Shown piece after piece: positions 6,213-13,192 of a stretch of DNA of 22,026 bases (position 1 is the first letter of the stretch; every line of letters begins with the position of its first letter). The notes beneath the pieces are model-generated. The model saw nothing but the letters and a program-made list of their open reading frames with translations, was not told the origin of the DNA and did not search any database. This stretch comes from JALOOE01 sp964423545. Lineage in GTDB: Bacteria; Chloroflexota; Anaerolineae; CG2-30-64-16. Location of the stretch: assembly GCA_964423545.1 (NCBI GenBank), contig CAYRFV010000063.1:1-22026 (forward strand). The letters are read 5' to 3'. The translations under genes and the position numbers were made by a program.

Positions 6213-9200
6213 ATGATGCGATACCGCTTGCTCATCGCATTCTGTGGGCTGTGTGCATTCCTGGTCATTGCCGGGGATGCAGCGGCTGCTTCTCGACGCG
6301 CCGCCGCGCCTGCATCGAACAGGGAAGCTCCACCGACTTCCGCAACGGCAACGCCAACTTCTTTGCCGCAGCAGACGGAGATCGCATTCGGGGCGCCAGC
6401 CGGAGACGCCTACCGGCCGTCGAGCATTGCGGTGGACGCCCTGCGAGACAGGGCGTATGTGTACAGCGCCCGAGGCCCGGCGGGTGATCCGGCGCTGTCA
6501 TTGGTGGACCTGGCGCACGGCGTCGTGACGCGCGTGCTGCGACTGCCCGGCGCGGCTTACAACAGCGGGGGACAGGTGCTGCTGGCTTCCGACGGCAGCC
6601 AGGGCTACCTGGTCAACCCCGATCTCAAGACGCTGCGGCTCTTCGATTCCCGGACGGGAGAGCTGAAGCCGCAGTCGATCCCCGATGTTCAGGCAGCCGC
6701 TCTCAGTCCCGATGGACGGCGCGTCTACGTGATCGGCGAGAGCCGGGTGGCCGCCTACGAGGCGAGCCAGCTGTCCGCCGCGGCGCTATACACCTTGACG
6801 CTCTGGTCCTGGAACGTGAGCAGGCCGATTGCGCTGGCAGCCGGCCTCGATGGCGTGCTTGTCGTGCTGCGCGGTCGCCAGGATAGCCTCGTGCTCCACG
6901 CGGCGGATCACGGGGGGCGGCTCGCGGACGCCGCACTCGACGCCTATGCAGACGCAGTGGCTCCAGGGCCGGACGGCGGTTGGGCCGTCCGGCTGAGCTA
7001 TCCTGCTTCGCGCGTACAGCGCTTCGATGCTGGCCTGCGGCCCAAGGCTGCAGCGCCAGCGCCGGCTGGCAGTGGGCTGTTCTATGATTCGGGGCATCGC
7101 CGCTATGTGCTTGGCGGTGTGTGGCCGGCCGAGCGGGGTGCGTCGCTATCCGGGTCGGCGACCGCCGCAAAGGGCCGAACCGTCTATTCGCTTGACGCGG
7201 AGAACCTGGCGCTGCTCGCGGAGGAGCCGTGGCTCGACGGCACTCCGCCCGGGGTTTTCGAGCGTTACGGCGAACACCTGCTGGCGCTCACCGAGGCCGG
7301 CAATGCCCACGTGAGCCACCTGGCTGCGGACAGCCTGCGGCCGGTGGGGCGGACGATCCTTGGCGTCCAACTGCTCGACATGGCGCTGGACCCGAACACC
7401 GGCGCCCTGTACGTGGCCGACAACCACCAGCGCATCCATGTGGTGAACCCCGGCTCGGGTTGGGCGCATGCTGCGTGGCCGGGGCGCGCGCCGCTGCACC
7501 TCGATGCGCGCAACGGCCGGCTCTACACCAACAGCAGTGTGGGGGTGCAGGCGCTCGACTCGCAGACCGGACGGCTGCTGGCTTCGTTCCCGCAGCCGGG
7601 CGCAATTGCGGCCGACCCGGAACGCGACCTGGTCTACCTGGTCGATGGCGGCGTGACCGTGTATGACCGGAGCGGTCGCCTCACCGGGAAGCTGGACAGC
7701 ACGCTGCCGGCGCCACACGGGTTTGTCCCCAATCCCTACGCTGTCGCGGCCTGGGTCAACCCTGTTACGGGTGATCTCGCCGTCGCCATGAACAACGGGA
7801 CGCCCGGCTCCAACAACAGCACCTACCTGCGACTCTATCCGCCCGGCGTCGACCGGCCGATCACCCTCACCACGAGCGTACAGTGGGTCCAGGACGTGAC
7901 CTTCGACCCGGCGACCGGCGATGCCTTCGTCAGCTACGGTGCGAGCTTCAAGGGCCTGGAGGCGCTGCAGCGTATCGGTCGGGCGGGGGACGAGCTCGCA
8001 CTGCTGCGGGGGCGCTACGGTGCGCTGGCGCTCGATCACCGAGCCGGACTGCTGTATGCGGCCGCTGCGGGCGCCATGGCTCGCATGTCCATCTCCGACC
8101 TGTCGCTTCTGGCCGTCCACCCGGCGCCCGAGCGGGTGGATCAGCTCCTGCTGGATCGGCGCGCGGGCGTGCTGTATGCGCGCGATTCGGCGAGCTCGCG
8201 GCTCATTGTCATGACGCTGGCGTCGCTTGCCGGGCTGGATATGCGGCCGCAGCCCATCTCCGGTCCGCCCGGCGATGCCGCCCGGGAGCTCGTCGCCACG
8301 GCGGACGAGCAGGGCGCGGTGCTGCATGTCTCCGCGGGGAGGAGCCTGTACCGCCTGCGCGATGGATCTCGATGGGAGCGCCTGCCCGTGGGCTCGCTGC
8401 CTGTCTACGGGCGTCTTGCGGTTTCAGGTGACGGACATGCAGCCGGTGACGGCGCGCTGTTCTATGCGGGGAGCAGCGAGGCGGGCGCTGACGGCGTGTG
8501 GCGCAGCGTCGATGGCGGCGCGCATTGGGAGCTGCTGAGCGAAGGGCTACGGGACGTGCGGGGCCAGCTTCCGGTGGCGGCCCGGGCCGCCGACGAGGTG
8601 TATTTCGCCACAAAGACGGACGGCATTTATGCCTGGCGGGCAGGCTTGCAGCGCTGGGAGCGAAGCAAGGCGCCGGACAGTAGTTACGCTGGATGGACGA
8701 GCCTGAAGGTGGCGCCGGATGGCGCCATCTTCCTGACCACCGGTGATCGCCTGTGGCGCAGCACCGACCGCGGTGCGCGCTGGCAGGAGCTGCCGCGGCC
8801 CGCCGAGGGCGGGCAGATCATCGGCTTTGGGCCTGCGGCCGGCGGCTATGCGACGTATGGCTTCTTTGGCTACCGCGAGGTGCGCCTCATGCGTTCGCTC
8901 GATCGCGGGCAGTCGTGGCAACCGATCGACTACGGATTGGCTTTTGCTCCTTACGCGCCGGCGCCCCAACTGGCCGCGCGGCCAGGCGTGCTGTATCTGT
9001 ACTACCCCGATTCGCCCCGCAGCCGGCTCTTGCGCTCGTTTGACGGTGGAGACACCTGGCAGGAGACCGATGCAACCGAGGCTGCCGAGAGCACCGCTCT
9101 GGCCGTAGGGACCGATGGACGGATCTGGTTCGGTCGCAGGCAGGGTGTCGTGAGCTGGGCGGAGCCACAGTGGATGGATTGGCGCACCCCAGGGCCGTCA

Positions 9201-9773
9201 CCTGCGTCGCGCCCTGCCGCCACGGCCACGATTGCGCCCTCGCCCGTGGCGACACGCACGCCCGTGGCGGCGTCCACGCCCGTGGCGGCGTCCACGCTAG
9301 CGGCTCGTCCCCAGGCCGCATGTCTTTCGGCTCTCAACGACCGCGACGCGCGCGTGGTGGTCGTGTTCCCCGCGCTGGGCTGTCCGCGCGCAGATCCGCA
9401 GGCAGTGCACTTGGTCCGCCAGCCGTTCGAGCAGGGACAGATGATCTGGCGCCAGGACCTATCGCTGATCTACCTGCTGCCAGGGGCGGCCGGGCCTGCC
9501 GGCCGCTGGGCGGAATATCCGGACGCGTGGCGTGAGGGCCTGCCCGAGTCCGACGCTGCGCTCCAGCCTCCCGCCGGTCTGCACCAGCCCGTGCGCGGCT
9601 TCGGCAAGGTGTGGCGGGAGCAGTTGGGAGGTCCGGCTGCCTTCGTCGGGTGGGCGACCGCACTGGAGCGTGGCCAGGACGGCTCTGTGCAGGAATGGGA
9701 CAACGGTCTCGTGCTGCGGATCGGGCCCGACACGGTGATCCTGATTCGAGATGGAGTGTGGGGGACGCTGTGA
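6213..9773 (+). CDS. Large secreted beta-propeller protein with Asp-box (BNR) repeats and a C-terminal RGFGKVWRE-type domain
   Basis: 1186 aa. Residues 1-26 form a signal peptide (basic start, LLIAFCGLCAFLVIAG core, AAAA cleavage region). A low-complexity P/T/S stretch follows, then about 600 residues of propeller-like repeats (for example LSPDGRRVYV, LDPNTGALYVAD, LDRRAGVLYARD). Four Asp-box motifs of the S-x-D-x-G-x-x-W type occur near 763-772, 848-857, 893-902 and 940-949. A P/T/A linker (about 994-1036) leads to a C-terminal domain (1037-1186) containing FEQGQMIWR, PVRGFGKVWRE and GWATALERG, with Cys1037 and Cys1057 able to form a disulphide. It is probably exported and possibly surface-associated. 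ATG 6216 is an equally good start, with better ribosome-site spacing. The ligand is unknown; Asp-boxes alone do not show glycosidase activity, and I see no sialidase active site. Confidence 0.85.
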   Translation: MMRYRLLIAFCGLCAFLVIAGDAAAASRRAAAPASNREAPPTSATATPTSLPQQTEIAFGAPAGDAYRPSSIAVDALRDRAYVYSARGPAGDPALSLVDLAHGVVTRVLRLPGAAYNSGGQVLLASDGSQGYLVNPDLKTLRLFDSRTGELKPQSIPDVQAAALSPDGRRVYVIGESRVAAYEASQLSAAALYTLTLWSWNVSRPIALAAGLDGVLVVLRGRQDSLVLHAADHGGRLADAALDAYADAVAPGPDGGWAVRLSYPASRVQRFDAGLRPKAAAPAPAGSGLFYDSGHRRYVLGGVWPAERGASLSGSATAAKGRTVYSLDAENLALLAEEPWLDGTPPGVFERYGEHLLALTEAGNAHVSHLAADSLRPVGRTILGVQLLDMALDPNTGALYVADNHQRIHVVNPGSGWAHAAWPGRAPLHLDARNGRLYTNSSVGVQALDSQTGRLLASFPQPGAIAADPERDLVYLVDGGVTVYDRSGRLTGKLDSTLPAPHGFVPNPYAVAAWVNPVTGDLAVAMNNGTPGSNNSTYLRLYPPGVDRPITLTTSVQWVQDVTFDPATGDAFVSYGASFKGLEALQRIGRAGDELALLRGRYGALALDHRAGLLYAAAAGAMARMSISDLSLLAVHPAPERVDQLLLDRRAGVLYARDSASSRLIVMTLASLAGLDMRPQPISGPPGDAARELVATADEQGAVLHVSAGRSLYRLRDGSRWERLPVGSLPVYGRLAVSGDGHAAGDGALFYAGSSEAGADGVWRSVDGGAHWELLSEGLRDVRGQLPVAARAADEVYFATKTDGIYAWRAGLQRWERSKAPDSSYAGWTSLKVAPDGAIFLTTGDRLWRSTDRGARWQELPRPAEGGQIIGFGPAAGGYATYGFFGYREVRLMRSLDRGQSWQPIDYGLAFAPYAPAPQLAARPGVLYLYYPDSPRSRLLRSFDGGDTWQETDATEAAESTALAVGTDGRIWFGRRQGVVSWAEPQWMDWRTPGPSPASRPAATATIAPSPVATRTPVAASTPVAASTLAARPQAACLSALNDRDARVVVVFPALGCPRADPQAVHLVRQPFEQGQMIWRQDLSLIYLLPGAAGPAGRWAEYPDAWREGLPESDAALQPPAGLHQPVRGFGKVWREQLGGPAAFVGWATALERGQDGSVQEWDNGLVLRIGPDTVILIRDGVWGTL
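9243..9296 (+). repeat. Three tandem 18-bp units in the linker of the propeller gene
   Basis: Copies at 9261-9278 and 9279-9296 are identical (CCCGTGGCGGCGTCCACG); the copy at 9243-9260 differs at a few bases in its second half. The repeat keeps frame and encodes P-V-A-x-x-T units (TPVAAS repeats) in the proline/threonine-rich linker. Copy number may vary between strains without breaking the gene. Confidence 0.85.
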
Positions 9774-9788
9774 AAGCAGCGCACCCCG

Positions 9789-10976
9789 TCAGAACGTCTC
9801 GTGCAGGTAGGGCGGCGGCGCCGGCGGGAAGAGCGCGTGCAATGCGGCCTGAACCCCAGGTGGCGGATGTCCCCAGCCGCGAAACGCAAAGTCGCCGGCT
9901 CCGTGCGTGCCGAAGACGAGCCCGGTCAGGCCATGGATCGATACCTCGCCCTCTGGTGCGCTGCCGCTGCTGACACAGAGGCGGCCATCGGCCGCTTCTA
10001 GGCGCCATCGCCCCTCGTTCCACGGGCAGAGCGGGTCTGTCAGGTGGACTGTGACCCCCCCTTGCCCTGCCGGCATCCCCTGGATGCCCGCAATGTCGAC
10101 GACGCGCACCATCGGCCCCGAACCGCACTCCACCGTAACTCGCAGGTCCGGGAACCACGTCTCCGGAAGCTCGGTGGGGAGGAGTCGGAGCTCAGCCTGT
10201 CCGGCTTGATCGGCATGGCGCGCAATCCATTGTAGCAGCAGGTAGCGCGCCTGTGCGGTGTCGGCGTAGAAGCGAGAAGCCTTGAGCGTCATGCCTGCGC
10301 CCCCTTCGTGGCGCAAGTTGTACAGCATCGCGCCGACTGTGTCGCCGTCGACCTGGGCCAGCGCCACCCAGTAATCGTTGCGCTGGATCGCGTCGTCCTT
10401 CGCCGATTCGCTGAAGACGGCCATTCCGTGCGTCCGCGCGCGCAGCCGGATGACGTAGTCGCGAAACGGGTCGTAGCCGTCGGCGAGCGGAAGCCATGCG
10501 ACCTGCCCGCCGAGATCGCGCTTCAGCAGCGGCGTTAGCGCCACAGGCGCGAACCTGGCGATGCGCGGCCGGGCGGAGTTGACATATCCCAGGCGCTCGT
10601 AGAACGACTCGCGAAAGGGGTAGAGCGCGGACAACGGCATGCCGGCCTCGCGCGTCCGTGCCAGCATGACCGCCATCGATTGCCGCACATATCCCTGACG
10701 CCGGGCAGCCGGGTGAGTGGCGATGCCTGCAATGCCGCTTGCGCCAAATAACTCGCCTCGCACGTTCTGCGTCATCGAGAAAGCAGAGACCACCGCAACG
10801 GCATGATTATCCTCGAACGCGGCGACGGACGTGACCCCCCGACGGGTGCGAGCGGAGGCCAGGAACTCGGCTTTGTCGCGCAGCGGCGGCGACGGACTGA
10901 ACGCGTAGGAGGTCAGCGGGTGCATGACCTCGGCAGCTTCTTCGGCAGACAGCTGGCGGACTGTAACGGTCGACAT
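9789..10976 (-). CDS. Eis-like GNAT acetyltransferase with C-terminal SCP2-type domain
   Basis: 395 aa. The N-terminal GNAT domain shows the strand GIAGIATHPAARRQGYV with the acetyl-CoA loop RRQGYVRQSM, then ALYPFRESFYERLGY. A second GNAT-like middle part follows (YWVALAQVDGDTVGAMLYN), then a sterol-carrier-type C-terminal region (VTVHLTDPLCPWNEGRWRLE to GLTGLVFG). This three-part layout is that of the Eis / 'enhanced intracellular survival' group, whose known members acetylate aminoglycosides or protein lysines. The ATG at 10976 has GGAG 6 nt upstream; an earlier start would add a basic tail with no family match. It is the last gene of the long minus-strand block and converges on the propeller gene with only 15 nt between stops. 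The substrate is not readable. Confidence 0.88.
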   Translation of the reverse strand: MSTVTVRQLSAEEAAEVMHPLTSYAFSPSPPLRDKAEFLASARTRRGVTSVAAFEDNHAVAVVSAFSMTQNVRGELFGASGIAGIATHPAARRQGYVRQSMAVMLARTREAGMPLSALYPFRESFYERLGYVNSARPRIARFAPVALTPLLKRDLGGQVAWLPLADGYDPFRDYVIRLRARTHGMAVFSESAKDDAIQRNDYWVALAQVDGDTVGAMLYNLRHEGGAGMTLKASRFYADTAQARYLLLQWIARHADQAGQAELRLLPTELPETWFPDLRVTVECGSGPMVRVVDIAGIQGMPAGQGGVTVHLTDPLCPWNEGRWRLEAADGRLCVSSGSAPEGEVSIHGLTGLVFGTHGAGDFAFRGWGHPPPGVQAALHALFPPAPPPYLHETF

Positions 10977-11057
10977 GTGACTCCAGCGGTGAGTTGGGAT
11001 GGCGCGGCTGCGTGAAGCCAACGGCAGTCGCGCGCGTGCGGACGGCGGCTGCCAGGC

Positions 11058-11843
11058 TTACGGCGTGATCCGCCGCCGGCGGAAAAGAAGGCCCGACCAG
11101 GTCGCGTCGATGGCGCAGATCTTGTAGTCGACCAGTCCCTGGGCCAGTCCTGCGCCGCGCACGTCGGCTTCCCCCAGGTCGGCAGCCAGCGCGGAGCCCT
11201 TCTTGGGCCAGGCGATCCAGAGGGGGACGTCGCCCGCCGCGCTGGAGACCGACGCCAGGTCGCGCGCCAGCTCGCTGCCTGAGCGCACGAACCAGATCGC
11301 CAGCCCGCACCGTCCTGCATCGGGTTCCTGGAAGGAGCTCCCAGGCGGCAACTCGTCGAACAGATCGATGAAGCCGTCGGGCGCGCCGAAGAGCGTAACC
11401 CGCATGTCAGGCTTAAGGCCAAGCTTCTTCGCCAACGGCCGGCCGGAGTAGCCCGCCATGGTCGATTCCGGGACGATCGGCTGCGCAGGCGGGTGGCGAA
11501 TCGCCTGGGCGAGTGCTTCACCGATCTCATCCCAGGTTGTGAACGAGGCGTCGGGCAGCACAGCCTGAGCCTGGCTAACCTTTTCCGGCGCGCCGCCTAC
11601 GAACACGAGCGGCACACGTCGCGTCGCGGCGGCATGCCGGATGGCCACGCCCACGTCGCGGCCCTGCGAGGGGAGCCGGCTCAGGTCAATGACGGCGGCC
11701 AGCGGCGGATCCTGTCGAAGTTGGCGCAGGAAGTCGGGCCCGGCAGGCAGGTCCCACGCCACCTGGTAGCCCAGTCTCTCGATGCGTTCGGCGCGCGCAG
11801 CTGCTTCGGCGCGATTCCAGTGGATCAGGCAGATAACGGGCAC
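11058..11843 (-). CDS. Receiver-like domain fused to a DUF3052 domain
   Basis: 261 aa, starting with GTG preceded by GGGAG. Residues 1 to about 115 look like a response-regulator receiver fold: VICLIHWNRAEA, a putative phospho-acceptor Asp in AVIDLSRLPSQGRD, and VPLVFVGG. The usual C-terminal Lys-Pro pair is not evident, so phosphorylation is uncertain. From about residue 129, AGYSGRPLAKKLGLKPDMRV, LFGAPDGF, LAIWFVRS, WIAWPKKGSAL, GLVDYKICAIDATWSGL and the basic end match the DUF3052 pattern known as a stand-alone ~130-aa protein. There is no DNA-binding output domain. The gene is 14 nt after the solute-binding protein gene. The function is unknown; coupling of a signal-input fold to the DUF3052 unit is an inference. 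Confidence 0.8.
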   Translation of the reverse strand: MPVICLIHWNRAEAAARAERIERLGYQVAWDLPAGPDFLRQLRQDPPLAAVIDLSRLPSQGRDVGVAIRHAAATRRVPLVFVGGAPEKVSQAQAVLPDASFTTWDEIGEALAQAIRHPPAQPIVPESTMAGYSGRPLAKKLGLKPDMRVTLFGAPDGFIDLFDELPPGSSFQEPDAGRCGLAIWFVRSGSELARDLASVSSAAGDVPLWIAWPKKGSALAADLGEADVRGAGLAQGLVDYKICAIDATWSGLLFRRRRITP

Positions 11844-11857
11844 TGCTTCTCCCGATG

Positions 11858-13120
11858 TCAGGGCAGCGGCGAAGCCTGCTGTGCTGTAGACAGCGCCTCG
11901 GCAGCAGACGCCTTCCCACTCACGACTTCGCTGACGGCTGTGGTGAAAAGGTCAACGGCGCGCGTGAGCTGGGTCAGATCGGCCGCTCGGATCATCAGCG
12001 AGTTGTCGACCACCGCCTGTGCGATCTTTGCGACGTCGGCGTCGCGGCCTGCAGCGGACTTCACGAGTGACCGGCGCGCGGGAGCGAAGCTGTTCGGCGC
12101 CTGTTTGCTCAGGTACGAAACGAACTGCCAGCACACCAACGACTTCTTGCACTGTGTCGTGATCGCATACCCGGTGGCCGTCGCCATCGTTGCCGCCTGG
12201 ACATCGCGCGGCAGCGGCGCCATGCCCCATCGGATCGGCCAGGGCGTGCGGTCAAGCCGACCCCCGCGCGCAGAGAGGGGCGCAATCCACATGGCGGCTT
12301 TGCCTGTGCGGAGCGCATTCTGGAGATTGCCCACCCCCAGGGTCTGAGCGCTCTGAGGCGTCAGCACGGCGCCTTCCTGCTGCAGCAGCTTCGCATACCA
12401 GTCTACCGACTCGATGGTCTTGGGATCGGTGAAGGTGGTGCGGGTCGGGTTCTGCAGGTCGTCAAACAGCTGGCCGCCGTGCTGATAGACAAACAGGATG
12501 GGATCGAGGAAGTCCGAAACCACAGCGTAACCGAAGACGCCTGTCGCCGGATCGCGCAATTGGAGCACCTTCTGCTGGAAATCGTCTCGCGTCCAGTTCG
12601 CCTCAGGGTAGGTGACGCCGCGGCGGTCGAAGGCATCTTTGCTGAAGTAGACGATCTGCGGGTCAAGGCCAGCCGGCAGGGCCCATGTCTTGCCGCTGTC
12701 GACGAACATCTTGAGCGCGTTGGGCAGGAAGTCGGATGGCTCCAGGTTCTTGTCTCCTACCATCAGCGCGTCGAGGCTGACCAAAGCACCACGGCGTCTC
12801 AGCTCATCCAGCCCAAACTGCGACGTAAGGACCACGTCGGCGCCGGAGGCGTCGATCCCCGTGATCGGGTCCCAACGCCGGCCCACCAGCTCGATCTGAA
12901 CGTGGGGATTGGACTTCCTGAACTGCTCAACCAGCCCTTCGTAATAGCTGACATCTGCGGAGGGAATGATGAGGCGCAAACTGACCGGTTCGGGCGTGGG
13001 AGTGGGCGCCGCACAGGCGGCAAGCCCCAACAGCGCCGTTGCTGCGCCGAGCCACAGCCAGGCTACAGCGCGCTTCGCGACCGCAGCGTAGACGGCGTTC
13101 GCCGCCATCCATCGATTCAT
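11858..13120 (-). CDS. Extracellular solute-binding lipoprotein (family 1-type, ABC uptake)
   Basis: 420 aa. A hydrophobic signal ends in the lipobox LAAC with Cys36 as the lipidated residue, followed by a short T/P linker (APTPTPEP). The mature part follows the family 1 sugar-binding-protein pattern: YYEGLVEQFRKSNPHVQIELV, ADVVLTSQFGLDELRRRGALVSLD, GKTWALPAGLDPQIVYFSKDAF and TGKAAMWIAP. It probably binds a sugar or other small solute outside the membrane. No permease or ATPase gene lies within the window on either side, so it is an orphan or works with a transporter elsewhere. The start is ATG with a GGAGG-containing purine-rich site (13121-13134 on the opposite strand). Hairpins lie just upstream, within 20-70 nt of the start. 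Confidence 0.88.
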   Translation of the reverse strand: MNRWMAANAVYAAVAKRAVAWLWLGAATALLGLAACAAPTPTPEPVSLRLIIPSADVSYYEGLVEQFRKSNPHVQIELVGRRWDPITGIDASGADVVLTSQFGLDELRRRGALVSLDALMVGDKNLEPSDFLPNALKMFVDSGKTWALPAGLDPQIVYFSKDAFDRRGVTYPEANWTRDDFQQKVLQLRDPATGVFGYAVVSDFLDPILFVYQHGGQLFDDLQNPTRTTFTDPKTIESVDWYAKLLQQEGAVLTPQSAQTLGVGNLQNALRTGKAAMWIAPLSARGGRLDRTPWPIRWGMAPLPRDVQAATMATATGYAITTQCKKSLVCWQFVSYLSKQAPNSFAPARRSLVKSAAGRDADVAKIAQAVVDNSLMIRAADLTQLTRAVDLFTTAVSEVVSGKASAAEALSTAQQASPLP

Positions 13121-13134
13121 GGCCCCCTTCCTCC

Positions 13135-13192
13135 AGAAGAACAGAAAGACCGCAACACCATGGTTGCGTCGTGGGTAGTCGCACTACTACCC
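13135..13192 (-). terminator. Two hairpins plus a T-rich tract at the end of the GlnE-like gene
   Basis: Hairpin 1 (13173-13192) has a perfect 7-bp stem, GGGTAGT/ACTACCC, with a 6-nt loop, overlapping the stop codon. Hairpin 2 (13151-13168) has a perfect 6-bp stem, CGCAAC/GTTGCG, with a 6-nt loop. In the minus-strand sense it is followed by a T-rich run (GTCTTTCTGTTCTTCT, 13150-13135). This resembles a weak intrinsic terminator or a processing/attenuation site between the enzyme gene and the lipoprotein gene. The T tract is interrupted, so full termination is uncertain. Confidence 0.5.

Noticed and set aside
7146..8327. 393-codon minus-strand open frame opposite the propeller gene
   Set aside because: Low-complexity Arg/Gln/Val composition with no motif; antisense to a clear secreted protein.
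9243..9296. Tandem repeats as a possible CRISPR array
   Set aside because: The units abut with no spacers, are 18 bp long and encode a repeated linker peptide in frame.
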